A stretch of 64,000 bases of DNA from an uncultured bacterium (GTDB lineage: Bacteria > Bacillota > Clostridia > Lachnospirales > Lachnospiraceae), in NCBI GenBank assembly GCA_905215155.1, contig CAJMPJ010000013.1, positions 1-64,000 of the forward strand. The letters run 5' to 3'. Positions 25,458 through 35,900 of this stretch are shown here, one piece after another; the first letter of the stretch is position 1; the number at the start of each line of letters is the position of its first letter. Made by a program: the position numbers and the translations under genes. The notes under the pieces were generated by a model that was not told where the DNA came from, did not search any database, and saw only the letters and a program-made list of their open reading frames with translations.

Positions 25458-25490
25458 AAAAAATGAGTGAGGGGATTTCCATCCCTCACC
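25458..25490 (-). terminator. Rho-independent terminator
   Basis: On the minus strand GGTGAGGGAT pairs with ATCCCCTCAC around a short loop, followed by CATTTTTTGC. It lies between two sigma-like genes. Confidence 0.7.
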
Positions 25491-25524
25491 CAGTAGCCCG
25501 CAGGATGGCAGGCTGTTTTAGAAG

Positions 25525-25950
25525 CTATAAAATTTTCCGCAGCTTCTTCCGCAGATGGTCTAACCTCGCATAGATGGCACCAGTCGTCAAATGCACAAGC
25601 GGGGCAATCTCCTTTGTGGAATACCCCTGCATTTTCAGCAGGACGATTTTCAAGGTACGCCCGTCCACCGTGACTAATACTTGATAGAGATTTTCGCTCT
25701 CAATCTCTTCCAGTAACTCCGCAACCGTACCCACTTCCGCCTGCCGCTCCCTGCCTGCCATGTCCTCAAGATATTCCGCAACGTCATTCGTCCATCGGTA
25801 AAACCGCCTGTTGGAATTGAAGTCTGCCCTGTCCGCCATGCGTATCTGCTCAATGGTCGCTTCATCAACGCCGCACTCACGCAGCAGCTTTTCCTCCGCT
25901 TCTTTCCAGATACGCCATTTCCTGTCCTCCCGTCCGTGGTTGTATGCCAT
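25525..25950 (-). CDS. Sigma-70 region-4-like HTH regulator
   Basis: 141 aa from the Met at 25950 (GGAGG upstream). The N-terminal half is charged and helical (HGREDRKWRIWKEAEEKLLRECGVDEATIEQIRM). The C-terminal ~50 residues form a sigma-4/LuxR-like helix-turn-helix: LKIVLLKMQGYSTKEIAPLVHLTTGAIYARLDHLRKKLRKIL. It is one of three such small genes in the element, each followed by a terminator-like hairpin. It probably controls replication or transfer genes downstream; the target is unknown. Confidence 0.75.
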   Translation of the reverse strand: MAYNHGREDRKWRIWKEAEEKLLRECGVDEATIEQIRMADRADFNSNRRFYRWTNDVAEYLEDMAGRERQAEVGTVAELLEEIESENLYQVLVTVDGRTLKIVLLKMQGYSTKEIAPLVHLTTGAIYARLDHLRKKLRKIL

Positions 25951-25987
25951 TCTTACTTCCTCCAATCAGAATTGATTGAGAGGGCAG

Positions 25988-26030
25988 AGAAAAGCCCCCT
26001 CATCTTCCCAAAGGAAAAAACAAGGGGGCT
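25988..26030 (-). terminator. Rho-independent terminator
   Basis: AGCCCCCT (25993-26000) and AGGGGGCT (26023-26030) form a strong stem; the minus strand continues TTTTC. It ends the transcript of the sigma gene at 26045. Confidence 0.75.
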
Positions 26031-26044
26031 GAACGCCTTAAATT

Positions 26045-26557
26045 TTAATTTTCTATTATCTTTCTTAGTTTTATTAGGATTCTGGCTTTGCGTTTGTTTA
26101 CAACGCTCTGGGTTATGCCCAACCTCGCCCCGACTTCACGCTCGGAAAGTCCGTCAAAAAAGATTGCCTGTATCAGCTCCTGTTCACTATCCGACAGCAA
26201 AGGCAGGGCGGCTTTCAGCCTGTCCACCATGACCGCATTGACAACGGTTTCTGCAATGTCCACCGCTTCATCAGTGATAAAGTCCAGAGGATTCCCCTCG
26301 CTGTCCGTAAATCCGTCGAGAGATAGCAGTCTATTCTTTGTATCTAATTTTTGCAGATAACGCCACCGTTCCTTGTCACGGTAGAAGTCTGTGTATTGCT
26401 CCCTCACGACTTCAAGCAGACAGCCTTGAATGGGGATAAACAGCTTGTCCATATAGGTCTGGTCGGATTCCCTGCAACGGCAGAACTCCGTGTAGGATAA
26501 TTCCACATAGCCGCCACTTTCTCTGATATATACCTTTCTTGGTGCATATTTCACCAT
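26045..26557 (-). CDS. Sigma-70-family small sigma factor / Tn regulator
   Basis: 170 aa from the Met at 26557 (GGGAGG upstream; longer frame has no site). N-terminal part VKYAPRKVYIRESGGYVELSYTEFCRCRE, then a helical middle, and a clear region 4 at the end: AALPLLSDSEQELIQAIFFDGLSEREVGARLGITQSVVNKRKARILIKLRKII. This type is common in Clostridia integrative elements beside serine recombinases. It may direct transcription of the element's own mobilization genes. Confidence 0.75.
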   Translation of the reverse strand: MVKYAPRKVYIRESGGYVELSYTEFCRCRESDQTYMDKLFIPIQGCLLEVVREQYTDFYRDKERWRYLQKLDTKNRLLSLDGFTDSEGNPLDFITDEAVDIAETVVNAVMVDRLKAALPLLSDSEQELIQAIFFDGLSEREVGARLGITQSVVNKRKARILIKLRKIIEN

Positions 26558-26721
26558 AAATACCTCCCATCTGAATTTTTGAAATGTAAAAAATCCAGAT
26601 GGAGAGGCGGAGAACGACACCGCATATCAGAAACAGCCCTACGGCACTTTCCAACAAAAATCGACAAAAGAAAAACCGCAAAGGCTCTGTGACCTTTACG
26701 GTTATAGGAAATAGTAATTCT

Positions 26722-26751
26722 ATTGTATGGAGATTGTACTTCTACTTTCAA
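26722..26751 (-). promoter_or_regulatory. Possible promoter for the sigma-like gene
   Basis: On the minus strand TTGAAA (26746-26751) and TACAAT (26722-26727) are separated by 18 bases, 165 bases before the sigma gene start. It fits a vegetative promoter; not proven. Confidence 0.45.
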
Positions 26752-26876
26752 GGTGAGAAGTACCGTTGCACTGGCAGAAATTTTTTTAACTGGTTTCCTG
26801 CCGTTCTCTGATATGCTATGTATTGATAAATTTTGCTTCGTATGAGCAGATAGATAACTGCCCGAAAAAAGGACAT

Positions 26877-26915
26877 AAAAAAATCCCTCCAAATTTAAAA
26901 ACAAATTCAGAGGGT
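26877..26915 (-). terminator. Rho-independent terminator
   Basis: On the minus strand ACCCTCTGAATTTG pairs with AAATTTGGAGGG around an A/T loop, followed by seven T. It is a second stop behind the tet(O)-KTR unit. Confidence 0.7.
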
Positions 26916-26996
26916 AATTTAGGGTATAACAAAATAACCCACCCGAATATCGTTTTTTTTATTTGGTGAGTTTGTTCTTTCAAATACGAAACAAAA

Positions 26997-27039
26997 AGAG
27001 CCGATGATTCGTGAATTGTTCCACAATTTCATCGGCTCT
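26997..27039 (-). terminator. Rho-independent terminator of the tet(O)-KTR transcript
   Basis: AGAGCCGATGA (26997-27007) and TCATCGGCTCT (27029-27039) form a perfect 11-bp stem; the minus strand continues TTTTTG. It starts 6 bases after the KTR stop. Confidence 0.85.
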
Positions 27040-27044
27040 GCGTC

Positions 27045-27218
27045 TTAAGCGTCTGGCTCTTTGATGACAGTTATCTTCAAGTTGTCAACTTTAATCAATC
27101 TTTCTTGTCTGCATTTTGGACAATAAAGGGGATAATTCTCCAAAACAGTGTCCTTCCTAATTTTATTACGGGTTTTGCTCCCACAAACAGGACACAATAT
27201 CCATTCGCATTTCATCAT
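27045..27218 (-). CDS. Cysteine-rich KTR-domain peptide
   Basis: 57 aa, starting with two Met codons (27218 or 27215). Two CxxC knuckles, CPVCGSKTRNKI and CPKCRQE, form a probable zinc ribbon, with the Lys-Thr-Arg after the first pair that names the family. Such peptides are habitually encoded just after ribosomal-protection tetracycline resistance genes; here it lies 51 bases after tet(O) in the same transcript. The function is unknown. Confidence 0.8.
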   Translation of the reverse strand: MMKCEWILCPVCGSKTRNKIRKDTVLENYPLYCPKCRQERLIKVDNLKITVIKEPDA

Positions 27219-27269
27219 AATTAGTCTCTAATCCTTTCAAATCTCATTTTATATGACTTTTGCAAGCTG

Positions 27270-29189
27270 TTAAGCTAACTTGTGGAACATATGCCGAACC
27301 TTATCTATACGGCTATTCGGGCGGCGGGGTTGGCAAATAAATTTACCAATAGCTGGCTGGTATCCTTTTAACTCTGTCAAGCAGACTCCCTGCCCATTTG
27401 TGAAATAAGTTAAATCGTTCCTGTATTCTTGAATACATCTAGCAGGGATTTCTCCTTTCAGAATGACCTCGTCATTCTTTATCTGAGTACTTACAATATC
27501 TGCACAATACCTTGGAGCATCATGATACGCCCGTGAGAGATATTCCTGCGGTGCATAAATTTCAAAGTGGAGATATGGCTCTAATAGTTCTGTCCCTGCT
27601 TTTTTTAAAGCCTGCTCCAATACGATAGGGGAAAGCAGCCGAAAGTCTGCGGGGGTACTTACAGGACTATAATACAATCCATATTCAAAACAGATTTTAC
27701 AGTCTGTCACTTTCCATCCATACAGCCCCTGCTCGCAGCCATAAAGAACCCCCTCCATAACCGCATTTTGGAACGATTGATTTAAATATCCAAGTGAAAC
27801 TCTGCTTTCATACTGCACTCCGCTTCCAATAGGGAGCGGCTCTATGGACAACCCGACAGAAGCCCAGAAAGGATTTGGCGGGACTTCTATGTGGATGGTA
27901 TATTCTGCTTTTCTAAGCGGTCTTTCCATATATATAACAGTAGGCTCTTTTATTTCTGCCTCCACATGATATTTTTCCTCAAGGATGGCACAAATGACTT
28001 CCATCTGCACATTCCCCAAAAAAGAAAGTATAATCTCATGCGTTGTAGTATCCACATAATATTTTAAAAGAGGGTCGCCATCTGAAATTTCTGTAAGTGC
28101 CCCAAGCAATATTTCCCGCTGTTCAGATTTCTTTACTGCAATCGTTGTTTGGAGCATAGGGAGAGGATTTTCAATAAATTTTCTCTGCGGCAACAGTATT
28201 TCGTTCCCCAAAATACTGTTTAGCTGCAAAACATCATTTGGTAAAATTACAATATCACCAGAGCAGGCTGTATCGGATGAATATAATTCACCGTTTGTCG
28301 GAACACACATCTCTGTGATTTTTATTTTCTCTTTTTCAGATATTCTAATAACATCCCTCAAATGCAATGTTCCGCTATATATACGCACATAAACAAAACG
28401 CCGCCTTTTCTCTGAATATTCAATCTTAAAAACCTGCCCGCATAGTTCAGATTGACCTTCAGGCGTTGATGAATAAAATTTACTGGCAATTACTTCTATA
28501 AGCTGCCGAATCCCCAGATTGTTTTTAGCGCTTCCGTGATAAACGGGAAATAACGTTCCGTTTTGGAATCTCCTGTTTTCTTCCTGTTCCAGTTCTGACA
28601 TTTTAAACGGTTTCCCTGACATATATTTCTCTAATAGTTCATCGTTTCCCATAATTACCGCATCCCACTGTTCCATATCGTCATTGTCCGTTACATTTAT
28701 ATGGGGATGCTGCCCAACCTTTTGCTTCACTATAATTTCCGAAGAAAGCTTTGCTTTCATTTCCCGATATACCATTGGCAAATCAATCCCCTCTTGGTCA
28801 ATTTTATTGATGAAAAAAATTGTCGGAATCTTCATTATCTGTAGTGCATGAAACAGTATACGGGTCTGTGCCTGTATGCCATCCTTTGCAGAAACTAATA
28901 ATACTGCTCCGTCTAATACGGATAAAGAACGGTATACTTCCGCCAAAAAATCCATATGGCCTGGCGTATCTATAATGTTGACTTTTACATCCTCCCACTG
29001 AAAAGATGTCACTGCTGTCTGGATAGTGATTCCCCTTTGACGCTCCAAATTCATTGTATCTGTCCTTGTTGTGCCTTCATCTACGCTCCCTAGTTCTGCA
29101 ATTGCACCACTGGTATACAATAAACTTTCCGTTAATGTTGTCTTTCCTGCGTCAACGTGAGCCAGAATGCCTAAGTTAATTATTTTCAT
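27270..29189 (-). CDS. tet(O): Tetracycline resistance ribosomal protection protein Tet(O)
   Basis: 639 aa, the exact Tet(O) length, recognised by its sequence (start [20 protein letters not shown], end [17 protein letters not shown]); Tet(W) and Tet(M) differ in many of these positions. It is an EF-G-like GTPase that dislodges tetracycline from the 30S subunit. G-domain motifs: AHVDAGKT (10-17), DTPGH (~74-78), NKID (~128-131). The C-terminal domain IV loop region [11 protein letters not shown] is present. AGGAGG lies 8 bases before the start. Expression is probably controlled by the leader attenuator upstream. The gene looks intact. Confidence 0.95.
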   Translation of the reverse strand: MKIINLGILAHVDAGKTTLTESLLYTSGAIAELGSVDEGTTRTDTMNLERQRGITIQTAVTSFQWEDVKVNIIDTPGHMDFLAEVYRSLSVLDGAVLLVSAKDGIQAQTRILFHALQIMKIPTIFFINKIDQEGIDLPMVYREMKAKLSSEIIVKQKVGQHPHINVTDNDDMEQWDAVIMGNDELLEKYMSGKPFKMSELEQEENRRFQNGTLFPVYHGSAKNNLGIRQLIEVIASKFYSSTPEGQSELCGQVFKIEYSEKRRRFVYVRIYSGTLHLRDVIRISEKEKIKITEMCVPTNGELYSSDTACSGDIVILPNDVLQLNSILGNEILLPQRKFIENPLPMLQTTIAVKKSEQREILLGALTEISDGDPLLKYYVDTTTHEIILSFLGNVQMEVICAILEEKYHVEAEIKEPTVIYMERPLRKAEYTIHIEVPPNPFWASVGLSIEPLPIGSGVQYESRVSLGYLNQSFQNAVMEGVLYGCEQGLYGWKVTDCKICFEYGLYYSPVSTPADFRLLSPIVLEQALKKAGTELLEPYLHFEIYAPQEYLSRAYHDAPRYCADIVSTQIKNDEVILKGEIPARCIQEYRNDLTYFTNGQGVCLTELKGYQPAIGKFICQPRRPNSRIDKVRHMFHKLA

Positions 29190-29225
29190 GTGATTTTCCT
29201 CCTATCAACACCCAAAAAAGGGCAT

Positions 29226-29420
29226 AAAAATACCCAGTGATAAATACTCCTATCACTGGGTAAATAACTCCAATAGCCCCAAAACACTTATATGTTTTCG
29301 GGCATATAAAATTACATGATAAAAGTATTCTTAAACTGGGTACAAAAAACTAAGCCCCATATTAAAAGTGAAACGGGACTGCTACTTTTTGTTCCCACTA
29401 TCAAATTGACAGTTTATTTA
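29226..29420 (-). promoter_or_regulatory. tet(O) leader with transcription attenuator
   Basis: The minus-strand leader carries a perfect 12-bp stem, TACCCAGTGATA (29251-29262 side) with its complement (29231-29242), followed by TTTTT: a Rho-independent attenuator just before the tet(O) start. Upstream, GTATTCTTAAA-type and TTTAAGAATAC segments (about 29315-29425) can pair, as competing structures in tet(M)-type leaders. A short frame reading MGLSFLYPV (ATG near 29356) could be the leader peptide whose stalled translation relieves termination. Confidence 0.75.
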
Positions 29421-29512
29421 AGAATACCTTGCCGCATATTTATTAACTCCTTGTATAATACTGAATCTAATTATATTCCTTAACCCTTTATTTGTCAAGC
29501 TGACAAACTAAA

Positions 29513-29545
29513 GCAGAAAAAGCGGCAGGATTTCCCCCTGCCACT
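29513..29545 (-). terminator. Rho-independent terminator after tnpV
   Basis: On the minus strand GTGGCAGG pairs with CCTGCCGC around GGGAAAT, followed by TTTTTC. It separates tnpV from the tet(O) leader. Confidence 0.75.
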
Positions 29546-29555
29546 AATCATCTGT

Positions 29556-29930
29556 TTATGCAAAAATAATTTCCTTTTCCACAATCTCCCTCGCACAAGC
29601 CCTTATGTTATTGAGGCATCCTGTCCATTCTAAGGCGTTTTCTGCCTTTAGCTGTTCCGTTATGCCCTGTGCCTGTTTCATACCCTCTATGAGCCTTTCA
29701 AAGCGTTCCTGTGCCTGTCTGTTGATGTCGGCAAGGTAGGCGTTTAGCCTGCCGCTTGTAAGAAGATTGGTGTATGTAACTTTACGGTACTGTTTTAGAT
29801 AATCTAAATGCCGTTGCCCCCAGATGCCTATTGCCTGTTCTTCTTCGGCGGGTACAGTTAAGCACGGTATCAAATAATCCCCTTGCCTTTCGTATTTGCC
29901 GCCCAGTTCCTCAAATAATGATTTTGCCAT
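29556..29930 (-). CDS. tnpV: TnpV family transposon-encoded protein
   Basis: 124 aa. Recognised by the family pattern [24 protein letters not shown]...[47 protein letters not shown] and a C-terminal [18 protein letters not shown]. Function is unknown although the family is widespread on Clostridia transposons. It is the first gene inside the IME; its ribosome site GGAGG lies 8 bases upstream, and the start is only 57 bases from the attachment crossover. A second copy of the same family is encoded at 35442-35786. Confidence 0.85.
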   Translation of the reverse strand: MAKSLFEELGGKYERQGDYLIPCLTVPAEEEQAIGIWGQRHLDYLKQYRKVTYTNLLTSGRLNAYLADINRQAQERFERLIEGMKQAQGITEQLKAENALEWTGCLNNIRACAREIVEKEIIFA

Positions 29931-32900
29931 TGTCTGTTACCTCCACATTCTTTTTTATTTTGAATGTCCGCAAAATCCGTCCTACATCAGAAGGCTTCCA
30001 GCCTACATCCAGATGATGCAGGGCAATCAGACGGTCCTGCACGTTGGTACCGGCACCCATTTTAGCGGTAGAACCCAGTAAAAAACGAACCTGTCCGGAT
30101 TTTACTTTACTGAACAGATCCGTTTTCTTCACTTCCGTATTGGCATCATGAATAAATGCGATCTCTGCTTCCGGCACTCCTTTTGCCATGAGTTTCTTTT
30201 TCAGGTCATCATAAACATTGAATGTTCCATCCCCTTTCGGTGTGCTGAGGTCGCAAAAAATGAGCTGGGCAGACCGTTTTGATGCCGTCTCTTTCCAGAT
30301 AGCAAAGCTCTTCTCCACACAGGCACAGATTTTACTGTCCCCATCATCCGGAAGCAATGGATTCACAAGACGCTGATCCAGTGCCAGCTTCCTTCCATCA
30401 TTGGTCACTTTCAGCATATTGTCAACAGAAGAATCCACACCGCCGTCCCGGATTACTTCTGCACGTTCTCCAAGGCTTTCCACGATCTCTTTCTGGTGCT
30501 CGGATGGTTTTAAAACCACCGTTTCATATTCCGCTTCCGGCACCGGAAGTTCCAGCTGGTCTGCCGTCTTAATGTCAGCAATCTCCTTAAACATGCTCAT
30601 AAGTTCCGGGATATTGTAAAATCTGGCAAATCTGGATTTTGCCCGGTATCCGGTACCCTCCGGAGCCAGTTCGATACTGGTCACAACTTCACCAAAGGTG
30701 GAAGCCCAGGAATCAAAATGTCCCAGCCCCATCCGGTTCAGTTTTCCATACTGCAGGTAACGCTGCATGGTATAAAGCTCTGTCATGCTGTTGCTGACCG
30801 GAGTACCTGTCGCAAAGGTAATGCCTTTCCCGCCGGTGATCTCATCCAGATACTGGCATTTGTTGAACATGTCTGCCGATTTCTGTGCTTCATTCTGGGC
30901 AATGCCTGCCACATTCCTCATTTTTGTGTAAAGGAATGCATTTTTGTAATAATGTGCTTCATCCACATACAGACGGTCTACACCCAGTTCTTCAAACGTT
31001 ACCACATCATCCTTTTTCTCTTTGTTCTCCAGCTTTTCCAGACGCCTCCGGAGACTCTTTTTGGTCTTTTCCAACTGTTTTACCGTAAAACGGCTGCCAT
31101 CACTTTCCAGCTTTGCCTGCTGAATTCCTGCTTCCAGTTCTTCGATCTGCTCTTCGATAATCTTTTTCTGGCGTTCTTCCGATAAGGGGATCCTCTCAAA
31201 CTGGGAATGTCCGATGATCACTGCGTCATAGCTGCCCATTGCGATTCTGGCACAGAACTTCTTGCGGTTTGCCGGTTCAAAATCTTTTTTCGTTGCCACA
31301 AGGATATTGGCTCCCGGATAAAGCTGTAGAAACTCTGCGCCCCACTGCTCCGTCAGGTGGTTGGGAACTACAAAAAGGCTTTTCTGGGCAATACCAAGAC
31401 GTTTGCTCTCCATAGCTGCAGCTACCATCTCATAGGTCTTTCCACTTCCCACTACATGGGCAAGCAGGACATTATCCCCATAAAGCTGATGGGCAACGGC
31501 ATTTTTCTGGTGCGGACGAAGCTCTATTTCCGGATTCATTCCCGGAAAGGTCAGATGGCTGCCATCGTATTCCCTGGGACGGATAGAATTGAAGCGTTCA
31601 TTATAAATCTGGCACAGCTTTTCCCTCCGTTCCTGGTCCCTGAAGATCCAGTCCTTAAATGCTTCCTTGATTGCATCCTGTTTCTGGGTTGCCAGCATCG
31701 TTTCTTTTTTATTCAACACACGGATTTCATTTCCCTCGGCATCCATCTTTGTGTCATAGATCCGTACATCTTTTAAATTCAGGGTTTCTTCCAGAATCTT
31801 ATAGGCATTGATCCTGCTGGTGCCATACGTTGCTGTGGTCAGCACATTCCGGTCACTGTCCGCATTTTTACCGCTGATATTCCATGCACCGCTGGCTTCC
31901 GAATACCGGATATCAATTACCCTTCCGACCAGATACCCCGGGGTATCAAATAGTTCTTCCATAAAATCCCGGTATATTTCCGGGGCGATCCATGTGGCAC
32001 CAAGCCGAACTTCAATCTCTGATGCATCCAGGTCTACCGGCTGCACCTGTTCCAAAGCATATACATTGCTGGTAAATTCCGAATGGTTTTCCGCAAAGAT
32101 TCTTGCCGTTTTCAGCTTCTCCCGGACATTCCCGGATAGATATTCATCCGCAGTCTCCCACTGTCCATTGACCGGATCCCGAAAGATTACTCCTGTCAGT
32201 TCTTCTGCAACTTTCTCTTCCGTCTTACCTGTCAGCCCTGCCATATAAGGAAGATCAACCCTGGCTTTTTCATTCAGGGAAATCGTCAGGGCTTCCGCCG
32301 CAGTTTCCACACTGGTCACAGCCACTGCTTTCTTAATCGTCCGCTTGGTAAACATATCCGCTTTCCGCTTTAACGTACCATCTTCGTTGAGTTCCTCCAA
32401 CGAACAGAGCAGACAATAAGAAGAGTCATCGGAGAATGCCCGTTTGTTTGCATTGCTTCCGATGACTCCATATTTTTCCGTATAGGCATCATAGACCTGA
32501 TTCAGTCTGACCTGAAGGTCCTGTATCGCCTCATCCGTTGCATTTTCCTCCATCTGCAGGGCGATCAACTCCCGGACCACCTCACGGATCTCCACCATAC
32601 CCTTTATACGTTCCGCTGTGGCTGCCGGCAGCTTCACCGGATTCATCAGGGAATTCACACGGTAATAGATCTGGTCATCCACCACGGTAAAACTGTAGTT
32701 CCGGACAGACGGATCTGCCGGAATGCTCTCCATGATCTCATCCAGTTCTGTTTCTGCCGTTACTGCAGGACCCATCGTTCCATGGATTTTTACTGCGGCA
32801 TCTTCCAGCTGTTCCGCCAGGTCTGCCCCTTCCAGCGGAAGGCAGGCAGTCTCCATGCCATATGGTCCGGATACCTCTGCCATTGTTCCAAGTACCATTT

Positions 32901-35900
32901 CCGGATGGGTAATAAAATACTGGTTTATGGTAATCCCATTATTATCCTCTCCAAGAGCAACCCATTCCGGCTCTTCCATGGAAATGCTCTCCCTCTTCTG
33001 GAAAAACAGAATGTCGGCACTGACTTCGGTTCCTGCATTCGCCTTAAAAGCATTGTTCGGAAGACGGATCGCCCCTAGAAGCTCTGCCCTCTCTACCAGA
33101 TACTTCCTTACCTCCGGCGATGCTTTATCCATGGTTCCCTTGGTTGTGATCAGGGCAGCCACGCCACCCGGGCGTAACTGGTCAATGGTCTTTGCAAGGA
33201 AATAGTCGTGGATCATAAAATTATACTTGTCATACTGGCGGTCATTCACTTTATAGGAACCAAAAGGGACATTCCCGATTGCCACATCAAAAAAGTCATT
33301 GGGATAATCGGTCTTTTCAAATCCTTTGATCTGGATATCAGCGTTCGGATAAAGCAATTTTGCAATCCTTCCGCTGATGCTGTCCAGTTCCACTCCATAA
33401 AGCCGGGACTGCTGTAACTTGTCCGGAAGCATTCCAAAAAAGTTTCCTACACCCATGGACGGTTCCAGAATGTTTCCCTTTTCAAATCCCAGATTCTGAA
33501 GCACCTGATACATGCTCTCGATGATAACAGGCTGTGTATAATGGGCATTCAGCGTGGATTCCCTTGCCGCCGCATACTCCTCTTTGGTAAGCAGATCTTT
33601 CAGTTCCTGATACTCGTCACTCCAGGAAGCTTTGCTTTCATCAAAGGCATCCGGCAAGCCTCCCCAGCCAACATAGTTTGACATGATTTCCTGCTCCTCT
33701 GGGGATGCATAACGGTTCTCACTTTCACATTTTTTCAGAACCTGGATCGCCATCACATTAGCTCTGAATTTTTCTTTTGCTGTTCCGTAGCCCAGCTGGT
33801 CATCCGTAATATGAAAATTAACTGCCGGTATCTCAACAGACAAATCCCGCTCTCTTTGCCCATACTCATTCCAGACACGTTCCGATATTTGCCGGAAATA
33901 GATGGATTCATTTTCCATGATACTGTAGCTGACTTCCTGAAGTTCTTCCAGGTTCGTTGCATTTTCAATATCCTCATGATACTGAAAATAAAGGGCTTCC
34001 CGTTCCAGTACCATCTCCAGCCGTTCCAGTTCCGGTTCGGACATCCGCTCCCAGATATCATTTTTTTCCGTATGGATGGTAAACCCTTCCCCGTCATCGT
34101 GGTATTCCACCGTATAATGCAGGATATCCTGCTCCCCACGTATCTCACAGGTAAAATCATATTCCGTCGTCCTGCTCACTGAAGAATACTGGCGGTTTAC
34201 CAAAACCAGGTTCTGCACGTCTTCTGCCCTTAATGGCTGCCCGCTTTCTTCCGGCTTGTCTTCCACATTTTCTTCCGTATGAACTACCTCATGAACTTCC
34301 TCAGTTTTTTCCGGAACCTCCTCCGTTTCCAGTGACTGCTTTACTTCCTCCATCTCAGCAAGACGCTGTGCTTCCTGCCGTTCTTCATACTTTTCCAGCT
34401 CTTCCGGTGACAAAAAATCATCCATCCGGATCAGCTGCCTCGTCCTGGAAGCTGCCTGTTTCCACTTGACCAGTGTTGTCAGGCTTGGGTTGGAAATCTG
34501 ACCTTTGCTCAAACGGATCCCTTTTGCATCATGCCACTCATCGGAAAGATCGCTTCCCTGGATACCGGGTGTGCATCCTCCGTCTCCATACTCATGTTTT
34601 AAGAAGTCGGCTGCTTCTTTTTCATCGTGGTGTTCCATGAAAAATTCATAGATACGGTTCCTTCCGCCAGCTACATTTCCACCCCTACGTAAAACAGAGT
34701 CAATCTCATCCTGCGTAATAAAAGCCATTTCCGGCGGTGTTACACTTTCTTCCTGCCGTCTCCAATCGAGCGTCCTTCCAAGGTCATAGACCCTCTGCTT
34801 GTATATCGGATTATTCCGGATCTGGTACCTCATATAGTTTTCCGGATGACGTTCCATATCCCGTTCCAGTTCCACAAGCATCTGGTAATACTCCCTTGTC
34901 TGTTCCGGATCATCCAGACCTGCACGGAACCTTTCGGTCGTTTCGGTATGGCTGTATATTCCCCTGATAGCCCCGGTATCCCTGAAATGCAGTGCCAGCT
35001 GGCTGGAAAGCTCATCACATTCCACTTTAATGGAATTTTGCATAATCACGTTGGAAACATAAGTCCCCGCATCATACATATCCTGAATGCGGTTTGCCGC
35101 TTCTTCCCAGGTAAGCATACGGTCATAATTGCGTCTTGCGGATTCCCCACGTCGGAAACGCATACCATCCCCGTCATACCAGACGCTGAATTTCTGTCCT
35201 GAAAACTCAAACCCTTTCCCGCCGGTACCATATTCCTGGATGAGAAAACTTCTCAGCTCCTCATGGTCAATTCCCTCTACAAGCTTTGCAGTGATATGGA
35301 ATAACGTATTCTTCCGTCCGCTTCCGGTACGAAGCACATCATCCACGATCTCATCCGAAACAAAAAAAGCGGCTGGCTGTGTGAGTGCAGCTGCCGCTTT
35401 CCTGATCTCTCCAAACTGTTCTTCCTCTGTGGGAAACAGGCTTAATTGTATATAATCTCCTGAACCACCAGTTCCTCTGCCTGCGCCCGGATCCGGTTCA
35501 TGTGACGAGTCCATGCCATGCTGTCGGCTGATTTCTCCGGTGCCGGGTCTTTCTCTAGAAGCTGCATGGTCAGGTCTTCCACTTTCTGTCTGGCTTCGCT
35601 GTCCACTTCCATCAGATGTCTGTCCAGCCTGTTCTGCAGTGCCAGTATGCTGAATCTGGCTTTCTTGTGGTTCCTCAGATATTCCTTCCGCATCATCCCG
35701 TATTTCCCGATGGTCCCCCTGGTCTCCTCCAGTTTGATATCCGGGATCAGATAATCCCCGTTCCTGCTGTAAGTGATCTCTCTCATGCTCTGTTTCCTCC
35801 TTGTTTTCTTCTATCTTTGTCTCTCTGGTATTTTCTTCGCTTTCATGAATTAACGTGTTAAATTCATTATAGACCACTTCCGATTCTTTTGCAACCGTTT

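Larger units (their letters stand above)
26621..27044. other. Intergenic region between KTR gene and sigma-like gene
   Basis: No supported gene. It contains two minus-strand terminators (26877-26915 and 26998-27039) that end the tet(O) transcript and the probable promoter at 26722-26751 that starts the next unit. Confidence 0.5.
18984..29987 (-). mobile_element. tet(O) integrative mobilizable element with large serine recombinase
   Basis: About 11.0 kb inserted in the helicase gene. Both ends carry the 4-base sequence TCAG (18984-18987 and 29987-29990), of which one copy belongs to the target; joining the flanks restores codons TCT GAC CTG. Near each end the 11-base motif TTTTGCGGACA occurs in inverted orientation (18997-19007; complement at 29965-29975), 9 and 11 bases from the crossover, as for recombinase-binding arms. 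All genes read on the minus strand: tnpV, tet(O), KTR peptide, sigma-like genes, repA-like ATPase, MOBV relaxase, parB-like, two small genes, recombinase. It lacks a secretion system, so it needs a helper such as the surrounding ICE. Confidence 0.9.

Noticed and set aside
26551..26904. 117-codon open frame on the minus strand upstream of the sigma-like gene
   Set aside because: No ribosome site, no family pattern, and it covers a probable terminator, promoter and the sigma gene start.
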